Shown here one piece after another: positions 1-18,184 of a stretch of 64,000 bases of DNA (its first letter is position 1; every line of letters starts with the position of its first letter). The DNA lies in contig OY755046.1 of assembly GCA_963576565.1 (NCBI GenBank), positions 58,755,471 to 58,819,470 of the forward strand, in the 5' to 3' direction. Under the pieces are notes generated by a model that saw nothing but the letters and a program-made list of their open reading frames with translations, was not told the DNA's origin and searched no databases. Source of the DNA: Aspidapion aeneum (lineage: Eukaryota > Arthropoda > Insecta > Coleoptera > Brentidae). The translations under genes were made by a program, and so were the position numbers.

Positions 1-592
1 TGTCAAAATCCATAACGGCAGTTTTTTAACAGTTTAAAAATTGAAAACTGCTAAGTTTTTAACGGGCCTTCACATCAATGCGGTTCTTGGAATATACTAG
101 AACACGTTTTTAGGTAGATATTAGGCGTGAAGTCAAAGAGCATGTATGTACGGTTTCTTCTCTAAGTACAAAATTTTACCTAATAATTTAGATTCATCTT
201 GAAGGTAGAATCAACGATTGGTATGATATTTTTTATAACTCGATGGTCAATTGGTCAATGTGACACCCTTGCGAAATTAATTAGACCGTTTTTTCTTTTA
301 TCCTACGTTTATAGTGAGGAAACGAAACAGTCTAATCCGCAAGAAACGCCATCTACCAAAATACGAGAGAAACTAGAACAAGAGCAGACGAGTAATAAAC
401 TGTTATATATCGATCGATTGAAAAGAAGAGAATCCATCCATGACCTTCGAAAGCACATTGTCTATTGGGTCAGATCAACGCTGATTTGCGTTTTTACACA
501 CCTTTAAATCTACCCTCACACCCAGAACTAGGTGTTATGCCATGCCACTTTTTTTTCTTTGCAAAAATCTAAAATGATTGGGCTATTTATAG
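1..592. other. beta-adaptin intron, repeat-bearing
   Basis: No exon seen. About 235-500 is a diverged copy of the sequence at 4890-5130. The two share TGGTCAATGTGAC, CGCCATCTACC and ATACGAGAGAAAC in the same order. It is a dispersed repeat of unknown class; the 102-codon open frame across it is a by-product. Confidence 0.6.
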
Positions 593-10336
<9,744 letters not shown>

Positions 10337-10409
10337 GGAGATGAAGTATTCTTAAGAGGTAAGTTGCATACTTTGTTTTTTGTTTAAAAAAATATCTTGT
10401 AATTTTTTA

Positions 10410-11290
10410 AGGTGGTTTATTAGAAAAAAATTTATATTTGCCTAAAACAACACTAGTGCAACGTTTCGACTATTCTTCTATAATCGTTCTCAAGCACTTT
10501 TTAATATTTTTCCAATTTTATTTAAGGTTAGGTGGGGTAAGTGGGTTTTTTATTTTAAAAAATAACTTTCGATATGTCAAACTTCACAAAATGTTTTTCA
10601 TACCTTCTGTGAGCCACCGAATATTTTTTTTTATTACTTGAATTTTTTTTACAGGTGTATTCTTTAATTTTAAAACACCCTTCATTTTATCTCACATACG
10701 ATTTGGTCTAAAATTTAAAAAAAAATTATATCTTCATTATTTGTAATTTTAGCGCGGCAGTAATTACATTCCCATAATTATAATAAGTAGTAGTGTTATC
10801 ATTTACGTTTTTTTCAGATTTTTAGATTGCAGGATGCCAATTTTAAAGCCAAAATACCCACTTGCCCCACTTTTTCGGTCAATGGGGCATGTGGGTACTA
10901 CTCCTCAGGGACAAGTGGGACATAGTCCAAGTTTGCCTAAATAACACGTTTTTTTGTTACAGATGTAGTTATCCCTTGAACTAAATTAAATCTATTGTTT
11001 TGGTTAAAGAAGTTGTGTTTAAGTTTTCAATAAGTTTAGCACCCACTTATCCTTACTGCTTTTATATTTGTTTATTATTTATTCTGTTTTGTCATGTCAA
11101 AAATAAAAAGCAAACATAAAAACAGTGTGCATTGGAAAAAGAATAATTTAAAAATCAAATATTTACAGAGGTTGAGAACGATTGTAGAAGAAAAATCGAA
11201 ACGTCGCACTAGTGCTTTTTGTCAAAAAGATAAGTTTTTAAAATTTTATTAGACAAATATTTATTTTGTTCTAATAAACCACAAAGTTAG
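10410..11290. mobile_element. Long inverted-repeat element after the AP-beta gene
   Basis: Left arm: GGTGGTTTATTAGAA, then CACTAGTGCAACGTTTCGAC and TATAATCGTTCTCAA. Right arm, in reverse complement: TTGAGAACGATTGTAGA, CGAAACGTCGCACTAGTG and TTCTAATAAACCAC. The arms are about 120 bp and the centre is AT-rich without coding signal. Class unknown; it looks like a non-autonomous DNA transposon. Confidence 0.6.
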
Positions 11291-11381
11291 TAATTTTTCT
11301 TTTTCTAGGAAAAAAGCAGTGGTTTCTTAATTAAAAGATTCCTTAATAGTGGCAGAATACACAGATAAAGTTTTGTTTGTA

Positions 11382-11998
11382 CAGGGTGTCCCAAATTCGA
11401 TGTTTTTGGGAAGTTTCGGGTATTTCCATATTTGGAGTGACCCTCTTTTTATTTGATTTTTAACATTTCCTTGAGATTGATGTCGCACACTCAATATTTA
11501 TTTATTTTTATATTTTTGTTTTTTTCAATATTTTTTTTTGGTTTTTAATTTATTTATTTTAAAATATTTTCAACCCAGTCATCAAATTAAATTATAAAAT
11601 AAGAACAAAAAATATTTAAAAAACAAAAAAAATTGAAAAATAAAATATTGAGTGTGATACATCATTATAAAGGAAATTTTACGCTAATTTCAAAAAACGA
11701 ATAAAAATAACTTTATGCAATATCTCAAAAACTAAAAGAGATAGATAAAAATCGTATAGATCTGTCAATTCATCAAGAAAAAATCTATATGAAAGCCCTT
11801 TACCCGCAAATAAAATAGTTATAGACCCCCTCCCAAAATGCAGGCTTTTCAAAATCAGTCTGTAGCTTGCTATATCAAGAAGCCGTTTTATCTTTAAGCT
11901 TCTGTTGAAATTTCAGGGTCAGAAAGGGGGGTCAGTTTTTTCTATCTCCCCTAGAAACACCTGAAACCCACCAAAAACATCGTATTTGGGACACCCTG
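11382..11998. mobile_element. TA-type palindromic MITE (CAGGGTGTCCC family)
   Basis: It starts CAGGGTGTCCCAAATTCGAT and ends with the reverse complement (ATCGTATTTGGGACACCCTG), flanked by TA on each side. The two halves are inverted over most of their length (for example GTTTCGGGTATTTC opposite GAAACACCTGAAACCC). The TA duplication and CAGGG end suggest a Tc1/mariner-driven element. Confidence 0.75.
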
Positions 11999-12487
11999 TA
12001 CAAATTTTAAATGTTCTAATCCTGGCAAACCTTACTGTCCATAATATTCTTTATAAAGGTTTATTTTTTAGGGTTACTTTACTACAATAGAATGAAGATA
12101 AAGTACTTTGTTCTTTTTTGCTGCTCTTCATATATCTAAGTGCATATTAAAAGAAGAATTAGATCAACTTTTTATTCATTTTTAAGATTTTTTTTAGAGT
12201 AATTTTTTTATTGTTAATATTTGTTAGTGTCATTCCATATTTATTCTCAATTTTACTAAATGGTATCTTTAGGCAAAATATATTATATTATGAACTACAT
12301 AGAAAAATTTGATGTAATTTTTTTCATATCCATTTCCACTTGATTTATTTAAAAATTTGACTATTATTTTTGCAAAGATTATAATATAGGTATATCAGTT
12401 TTGTATTAGATAAAATCGGAGAAACATGTCTATTATGATTGCATGGAATTTTTTTTTACAACTTTGACTTGTTTGTAGTGTTGCATT

Positions 12488-12575
12488 AAGGTCACTCATG
12501 CTTCCAGGATGCAGTGACCTTAGCCTACTGCACTGCAGCGACTGTGTCGCATCGCCCCGCTGCAGTGCAGTCTAA
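12488..12575. other. Pair of GC-rich perfect stem-loops
   Basis: AAGGTCACT ... AGTGACCTT (about 12489-12522) is followed at once by CTGCACTGCAGCG ... CGCTGCAGTGCAG (about 12530-12573), an exact 13-bp stem. It stands out by composition in a very AT-rich stretch about 300 bp downstream of the UQCR10 stop codon. Function unknown. Confidence 0.5.
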
Positions 12576-12792
12576 GCTAAGATTGAAACTTAACCCTAAA
12601 ATTTAAGTAGGGAAAATGGGTCAAGTGGCCTTGTTGAAATGAGTCCCTCTTGTAAATCAATGTGTCCTTTGGATCTTTAATAGTATTTACTGAAAGAGAT
12701 CAGAAGTTTATAATGAGCCTGAAAAAGATTTTAGTTTTTTTTTAAACGATTTTTCCTACTTTACTTAAACATCATAGTTTTTATTTAAAAAT

Positions 12793-12798
12793 TTTATT
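12793..12798 (-). terminator. Likely poly(A) signal of UQCR10
   Basis: AATAAA on the minus strand 71 nt beyond the stop codon. It is in the right place, but AT-rich DNA gives many chance matches. Confidence 0.4.
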
Positions 12799-12868
12799 TT
12801 TATAAATAAGAAAAAAAGTACAATTTACAAGCTAACTATCTAATGCAGAAAATTGCAGGCTGTTTCCA

Positions 12869-12907
12869 TTACTCTTCATATTTGTGTTTAATGTGCATCC
12901 AGAGTTT
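12869..12907 (-). CDS. UQCR10: UQCR10 exon 2 (13 codons with stop)
   Basis: After the TTTTAG acceptor it reads KLWMHIKHKYEE and TAA. This matches the conserved C-terminal tail of the family and joins exon 1 in phase 0. Confidence 0.9.
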   Translation of the reverse strand, partial: KLWMHIKHKYEE

Positions 12908-14558
12908 CTAAAACAAAACAAAAACATCAAAATGCTAAAAATATATATTTTTTAATTTTATTTTATTTGGGAGTAAAAAGGCAAGTGCAAAACTCTTTAT
13001 AATATCACATAAATCACATGCATTTTAACAAATCCTGACAAAAAATGTTTCTATTTCTCTCTCTGTTGTTTTGATAGGGTTAGGAGCTTCTGGTACCTTT
13101 AAATTCAGGAATAATACATTTTATTGGGTTCTTCAAAATATTCTGGCAAAAAACTTTTTACTGTTTTTATCTTTTTTCCTTTCATATTTTGCAGTATTGC
13201 TGGGGGTCATTTCAAATAAAAAATACAAAAAGGTGAGGTTTGGCAGACAATTTCAACGATTTTGAGCCATAAAGATGATGAAAAATGGCAAATTTCAATA
13301 TTTTCTGATAAGTAGGTTTTTTTAACATTTTTTTTTTCAATATGAACCTGTCATGTCTCCATCCTAAAATTTGGTGAGGGTCATGCTAAAATATTAAGGA
13401 AAAAATTTATTTTTTTGAAAAAAATAAAATTCGTTTTGGCAAATAAAAAAACCAATTTCAACATTTCAATTTTTTTTATAAAAAATCATGTAATACCTCA
13501 TTTGAAAGGTAGTGTCAAGACCTTTCAAATAGTTCTTAAGATTTTAATGTTTGTTAGTACATGTTTGAATCAAATTGGCAGTTTATTTTACTTTTAAAAT
13601 TTAATCTAAAAAGACTCATTAGAAAAATTTTAAATTTGGGATTTTTCATTCTCTTTATGGGTAGAATAAGTCTACCAAAAATTATCAAAATTGGTGAGAT
13701 GGTCTGCCAAACCATATGAAACAACCCTAGGGCAACATAAAGTTTTATTGCTGTTTATTTTAATTTAATGTGTGAATTTAGGCTATCAAACTAAGGTCAC
13801 TCATCGTCAAGCAAGCTTTACAGGTAGCAAAGCCTAACTCTGATTTTCTATTATTTGGTTATAATTTTTAACATGCTTTCCTCGGTTTTGCATTGGCGGC
13901 TCGTTGTTATTTTAAAAATGTGGTTTTAACACAGTGTAAAGATCTATTTAATAATGATACAGTTTTAAGATAGCTAGCAGCATAACTTTTTAATTCTAAT
14001 TACATAATTATATATAGTTTAGGTACCTTCATACTGTGTAAAACAACATCTTCAAAATAAAACAGAACCGCCAATGCAAAACCGAGGAAAACATGTCAAA
14101 AATAATAACCAAAAAATAGAAAGTGTGACGTTAGCTTCACTTCCTATAAAGCTTGCCTTTACAATGAGTGTCCTTATATCAAACCATATAAAAAAAAAGG
14201 TAGAGTGGCATTACTAAAGATTATGTTTGTGCATTCAAATGCTGGCTGGATATTGACTAAACCAGCCTTTATTATGTTTGAATTTGTACTTTAATTGATA
14301 TTATGTAATAGGCCATATACTTTCAGCTCTTTATTGTGTATGTTGACCATAGGTCCTCCCTTACATTCTTAATTATTATGTATAATGTCAGTTATGTAAT
14401 ACATCTAATATGCTTACCCCTTCATTGTATTTCTCAAAGATGGTGTCACAAGTAAGATCAAAGGTTCTTTCAAAGAAAAAGGCGCTCGCTACACATGCCA
14501 ACGCGAAAGTTGAGGTCTTCTTGAAGACAGTGTTGTAGACGGTGCTTGCAAAAGACAT
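12869..14558 (-). CDS. UQCR10: Cytochrome b-c1 complex subunit 9 (ubiquinol-cytochrome c reductase)
   Basis: A small single-pass inner-membrane subunit of respiratory complex III that holds cytochrome c1 and the Rieske protein in place. Exon 1 is 14558-14418 (47 codons, MSFASTVYNTVFKKTSTFAL and then a hydrophobic ACVASAFFFERTFD) with donor GGG|GTAAGC. Exon 2 is 12907-12869 with acceptor TTTTAG, encoding KLWMHIKHKYEE and a stop. The result is 59 residues, the family's usual size. The YNxxFKxTSTxA ... FFFERxxD ... NEGKLWxxIKHKYE pattern is diagnostic. An in-frame upstream ATG at 14639 would add 27 unrelated residues, so I chose 14558. The 1.5-kb intron holds a palindromic MITE. An AATAAA on the minus strand (12798-12793) lies about 70 nt after the stop. 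The short second exon would be missed by simple ORF scans. Confidence 0.93.
13793..14175. mobile_element. Palindromic MITE in the UQCR10 intron
   Basis: Left arm AAGGTCACTCATCGTCAAGC, then CTTTCCTCGGTTTTGCATTGGCGG. The right arm carries the reverse complement (CCGCCAATGCAAAACCGAGG and AAGCTTGCCTTTACAATGAG, then TGTCCTT). About 380 bp, no coding capacity, end class not resolved. Confidence 0.6.
14418..14558 (-). CDS. UQCR10: UQCR10 exon 1
   Basis: ATG at 14558; the exon covers the single transmembrane helix and ends after EKYNEG at a GG|GTAAGC donor, phase 0. Confidence 0.94.
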
Positions 14559-15611
14559 CTTTGTTGATTTTTCCACGGATTTTCTTTGAAAACCTCGAGA
14601 AAAGTGAGAAAATCTACAATCCTTTTGGAGAAAATGCAACAGCTGATCTTTGGCCTTTTGGCCTCTTTGATAATAAAAAAAAAATGAAGAGTAGCTTAAG
14701 AATGTTCAATGCGAGCATACCGGTAAGGAGCTGTTCACAAGTTATGTAAAGGGGTTGCTAATTCGCCTTGTGAATAGATATTTTCTTTTCGAACGTAAGG
14801 TATTATCCATATACGTAATATTCTGTATATAAGGACCATTAAAGGATTAAATGTCAGGTCCATCTGTGCCTGGTATTATTAAAGCTATCCATGTTTTTTA
14901 AACTTTCTTACCTGTCTCTTACCTCTAGAAAATTGCCCTAAATTCTTTATAGGTATTGCCATGGATCACCTAAAGGTGATCCGGTACTCAGTGGGTATAA
15001 ACATTTTGCTTCTATTTCTATCTAAATACTTGTCAGTTTTACATGGTTAAAGTTAGTAAGGTTTTTTTAATTGTTTTTCTGAAAAATGCGTAAAGGGGTG
15101 AGGAAGTTTAAAAAATCCTGAATTTTTGCGTAACATTATTTATAACAGTGTTGAAATGAAATTGCTTGGTTTTCTTTTTCACGAAGTTTTTAACGAGCCC
15201 TTTGAGCCGGTATACCGCCGGAAATTACCTCAAATGCATTTTTTATAATCTGGGGACTTTATCGTGCCAAAAAAAACGGTTGGTATTTTACGTCTATGCG
15301 GCTAGTTTGACATGTGTCAAAGTCCTTTTTAATGGTTGTAAGAGGAAAAAACCACGTGCGATTCAAAGAAAATTTGTGATTTTACTTGTTTAAACTGACT
15401 TAAAAAGGTAAGTTTTAGCGTAGATTTATAGGCGAGACTCTTACACACATTTTGGTACATAAAACGGTGTATTTAAATGTATATTTGTGTTGTTTTTCTG
15501 GCTCTAAATATAACTTATCAAAACAGGTTAGAAGTCTTAAAACTTTTTGCCATATTTCCGTCGTTTTACGGTCCTTTTATGCACAATTGTTGACGTTTAC
15601 CAAGCAGAGCA
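14559..15611. other. Region between UQCR10 and RpS27
   Basis: Upstream region of UQCR10. On the plus strand a 13-codon frame from ATG 14684 (MKSSLRMFNASIP) ends at a good donor, CCG|GTAAGG at 14723. It could be the first exon of an unidentified divergent transcript, but I could not find a convincing continuation. GGATCACCTAAAGGTGATCC at about 14962 is a perfect short hairpin. A TCCTTTTT pyrimidine tract (15323) and an AAG|GTAAGT donor (15408) could be the start and end of an RpS27 leader exon; this is inference. Confidence 0.35.
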
Positions 15612-15812
15612 TTGAAGAAGAAATTTCCTCTTATTGTAGTAGTCATAATATTGTGTTATGTTGTTTTTTATACATGTCAATTATTTCAACAAGGCAAAAT
15701 CTTGCACAATATTTCATTGGGATATGGTCTATTTTCCTATATATTTGTCTTACTTTTTGTTAAATATTTCAGTATTCTATTCCATCCTAAGGCATTAATA
15801 TCTTGTCTTTAA
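15612..15812 (+). CDS. Possible small two-segment membrane protein
   Basis: Sixty-six codons from ATG with a basic start (MKKKFPL), a hydrophobic stretch (IVVVIILCYVVFYTCQLF), a short polar loop and a second hydrophobic stretch (LGYGLFSYIFVLLFVKYF). It ends in TAATAA, which overlaps an AATAAA. I do not recognise it. It lies just before RpS27 and could be an upstream ORF in a long RpS27 leader, a separate small gene, or chance in AT-rich DNA, where such compositions arise readily. Confidence 0.25.
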   Translation: MKKKFPLIVVVIILCYVVFYTCQLFQQGKILHNISLGYGLFSYIFVLLFVKYFSILFHPKALISCL

Positions 15813-15822
15813 TAAACTGTTT

Positions 15823-15977
15823 AAAAAAATTGAGGTAATCGTTTATTTTTTTTTAGTTTTTAAAGTATTAATTTTTATTTTTCTTACTTTTAGATGCCTA
15901 AAAAAATTGAGGTAATCTTTTATTTTTTTTTTAGTTTTTAAAGTATTAATTTTTATTTTTCTTACTTTTAGATGCCT
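15823..15977 (+). repeat. 77-bp tandem duplication across the RpS27 start-codon splice junction
   Basis: Two adjacent copies, 15823-15899 and 15900-15977, differ at only two or so sites (GTTTATT versus TTTTATT, and T-run length). Each runs from an A-run and TTGAG|GTAATC donor, through a complete short intron-like stretch, to the CTTTTAG acceptor and ATGCCT. The duplicated unit therefore contains a donor, a polypyrimidine tract, an acceptor and the RpS27 start codon. Confidence 0.9.
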
Positions 15978-16143
15978 TTAGCTGTCGATCTTTTGCACCC
16001 AACCCCCGAAAAACAAAGGAGGTCCCACAAAAAGAAGAGGTTGGTCCAACACCCAAACAGTTATTTTATGGATGTCAAATGCCCAGGATGTTATGCCATC
16101 TCAACTATTTTCAGCCATGCACAGAGTGCTGTCCCTTGCAAAG
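15972..16143 (+). CDS. RpS27: RpS27 first coding exon
   Basis: Starts at the ATG directly after the acceptor and ends in phase 1 at AAAG|GTAAGA. It holds the basic N-terminus and the first zinc pair, and ends after the first cysteine of the second pair. Confidence 0.96.
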
Positions 16144-16322
16144 GTAAGAGCTAAGTATTTATAATGCTTTGTTGTTTAAAGATTTATTTTTTTAAATATT
16201 TAGTTTAGAATAAAAAGAATAATAACTTTTTTGTTTTAGGATGTTCCACAATTTTGTGTACATCAACTGGAGGTAAAGCGAGACTAACAGAAGGATGCAG
16301 TTTCAGACGTAAACAGCATTAA
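15972..16322 (+). CDS. RpS27: 40S ribosomal protein S27 (eS27)
   Basis: Zinc-ribbon protein of the small ribosomal subunit. Coding exons are 15972-16143 and 16240-16322, joined at AAAG|GTAAGA ... TTTTAG|GA, giving 84 residues, the universal length. It reads [20 protein letters not shown], then [20 protein letters not shown] and [17 protein letters not shown]. The four zinc cysteines are in two pairs (CPGC and CKGC). I start at 15972 because MPLAxDLLHP is the conserved N-terminus and the ATG directly follows an acceptor AG, so the leader is spliced on immediately before it. The upstream duplication offers a second ATG at 15894 in frame through an 18-nt microexon. The gene is convergent with mRpL18. 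Confidence 0.97.
16240..16322 (+). CDS. RpS27: RpS27 last exon
   Basis: Acceptor TTGTTTTAG. It completes the second zinc pair and the invariant [14 protein letters not shown] tail, then TAA at 16320-16322. Confidence 0.96.
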
Positions 16323-16695
16323 ATAATTTTTTAAATTTAAGAATGTATTATTTCTAAGGCTTTGTTTCTTAAAAAAAAACCCTGTTCTACAACAAACTAG
16401 TTTTTATTTAATTGATTAAAACTAGATATATAAATCTAATACTTGGTTTACTAAAGGCTTGTCATAATTGTTTTATTAAACTTATAGCTAAATCATTGCC
16501 TAACTCTCCAAAACAAAATATATTTTGACTAATAAAAAAAACTTGAGTAATCTAAGCTTACAATTTTAGTTTTAAAAATCATTTATAGTAGTATGCCACC
16601 TGTCCATGCAGAGTATTATCTATGTGTATTTTTTTTTGGCCAGAAAAGATAAATCTGCACAGATTATACAGTCCATGGACACCCAGCCTTAATGT
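16323..16695. other. 3' regions of RpS27 and mRpL18 (convergent)
   Basis: AT-rich spacer shared by the two 3' UTRs. I see no further gene and no clear poly(A) signal that I would assign to either strand. Confidence 0.5.
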
Positions 16696-16899
16696 TTAAT
16701 CTACTGTGACCTCCCAAGGCTTCTCTGGTCTGTGAAGGTCCCAAGGTTGAGCAGCCTTGAATTGATCTGATTCCTGTAATGATAGCCCACTTTCTTCAAG
16801 TGTTTTCAAGAATTTCGCAACTTTGCCATCTTGGGAGGGAGGTGTTATAAAGTTGCTAACTTCTGTTAAACCACACTGGAGACATCTGTGTGCCAGAAC
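16696..16899 (-). CDS. mRpL18: mRpL18 exon 3
   Basis: Acceptor ATTTTAG, 67 codons and TAA at 16698-16696. It carries [11 protein letters not shown] and an insect-type C-terminal extension. Confidence 0.93.
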   Translation of the reverse strand, partial: VLAHRCLQCGLTEVSNFITPPSQDGKVAKFLKTLEESGLSLQESDQFKAAQPWDLHRPEKPWEVTVD

Positions 16900-17396
16900 C
16901 TAAAATTGAATATTCAGTAATAAATAAAATACAAAAAGAAAAGGTTCAGTCTTACCCTAGCCAAGTTTATAAAAGCACTAGTGTCCTTTGTACTGTAAAG
17001 TTGCTTTCTGATGCCCCATTCACTTGTGCTGGCCTTTAAGACTTCTCCGTTTTCAAAGTGATGTATGCTTGCGGTAACATAATGGCCTGATACTGACAAC
17101 TGTAACCTACAAAACATAAAAAATTAGCTTTCTTACACTGACCTATTTCTGTTAGTAAATAGTCCTTACTTGTGCCAGTAACATCTCTCTGGCTTGTCTA
17201 CATGATACCCATCAGGTTTGTATCCAATTCTCAGTTTTTCCAAATTTCTGGGGTTTCGGTTAACAAATTCAGGGCCTAATTGAAGGGTCCTGGGAGCCTC
17301 ATTTTGGGTGCTCTCTGGCCGTAATTGAAGCACTTTGGGACTCACTTGGCTACTTAAAATAGTTCTCAAAGGGTTTGTTAATTTTAAACTCAGCAT
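16696..17396 (-). CDS. mRpL18: Mitochondrial large ribosomal subunit protein uL18m
   Basis: Binds 5S-like/central-protuberance RNA contacts in the mitochondrial ribosome. Exons are 17396-17170, 17106-16956 and 16899-16696, with introns of 63 and 56 bp, giving 193 residues. Exon 1 starts [20 protein letters not shown], a basic, Ser/Leu-rich presequence without acidic residues, and then has [20 protein letters not shown], the family signature. Exon 2 reads [20 protein letters not shown] and [17 protein letters not shown], the uL18 fold core. Exon 3 has [20 protein letters not shown] and ends [10 protein letters not shown]. The length is near other insect copies. All splice sites are canonical. 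It is divergent from USP32 and convergent with RpS27. Confidence 0.95.
16956..17106 (-). CDS. mRpL18: mRpL18 exon 2
   Basis: Acceptor TTTTGTAG, donor AGG|GTAAGA, phase 2 in and 0 out. It encodes the RNA-binding core with [14 protein letters not shown]. Confidence 0.95.
17170..17396 (-). CDS. mRpL18: mRpL18 exon 1
   Basis: Mitochondrial presequence and the [11 protein letters not shown] motif. It ends in phase 2 at CACAA|GTAAGG. Confidence 0.94.
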
Positions 17397-18126
17397 TTTA
17401 GGGGTTGTAATTCGATTTTTCTAGCTTTTTTTAAATAAATTACTTCTGTTGATTTTTTACAAATATAAGGTTAAGTTCGATTTGTTCGTTCGACCTACAA
17501 ATCTTTTAGCCAGATGTATTACTGCGCATGTGTGGCCCGATTGTCGTGAAGTTGGAGCTGCACTTAGCGCCCCCTACAAGGAAATACGCGCACTTTATCA
17601 TAACAACCTCAGCTTTTTCGCGATAAACAAATAGAAAAAATTTGCCGTGAAAAACCATTAAAAAATCACCTTGAAAAACAATAATTGCGCCTTAGTGCTA
17701 GTTTAGTGTCGCTATCGATAGTACAAAGTTACAAACTGTAAATTAATTTGCGGAAATTAGTGAAAACCGACACGGAAACATTGAAAAATCGAAATTGATT
17801 AAAAAAAAATTCCACTCAGTGCACTTGAATTGGACACCTGTCACAACACAATTCATTTGTTTTTTACGTCACGTTTTTCTTGAATGGCGCCGTCAAAACA
17901 AGTGAATGTCGTCTCTGGTTGTGTAACTTTTGTTTATTGTTTATAAAGTACATTATTTGTTCTTAAAGTACATTTGTTCTTCTTAGGTTTGACTTTGACA
18001 GTTAATACAGTTCTCTGTTTCCCTTCAACAGTTCGGTGTTGGCAGTTACCCCTCGAGTTAGGCATTTGTTTACATGGATACTGAGCTGGACAAGCTGAGC
18101 AAGATATTAATGTGATGTGAAGTAAA
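17397..18126. promoter_or_regulatory. Probable shared divergent promoter of mRpL18 and USP32
   Basis: The two start codons face away from each other across 730 bp. This stretch is poorer in recognisable repeats than the surroundings and includes less AT-rich blocks (CTGCGCATGTGTGGCCCGA, TTAGCGCCCCCTACAAGG at about 17520-17580). There is no TATA box I would trust. The leaders of both genes must lie here. Confidence 0.5.
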
Positions 18127-18184
18127 ATGGGAGCCAAAGACTCGAAGCAGAGCTGTTTACGGTATGAGGATGCTGTCAAACGAA
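18127..18184 (+). CDS. Usp32: USP32 exon 1
   Basis: ATG at 18127, MGAKDSKQSCLRYEDAVKR, donor CGAA|GTAAGT in phase 1. Only 19 codons; identified by its match to the conserved USP32 N-terminus. Confidence 0.85.

Noticed and set aside
199..507. 102-codon frame near the left edge
   Set aside because: Covers a dispersed repeat whose second copy (4890-5130) does not keep the frame, and lies in an intron with no matching splice phases.
15166..15393. 75-codon plus-strand frame upstream of RpS27
   Set aside because: No family resemblance, weak start, overlaps likely leader/promoter sequence; composition alone can explain it.
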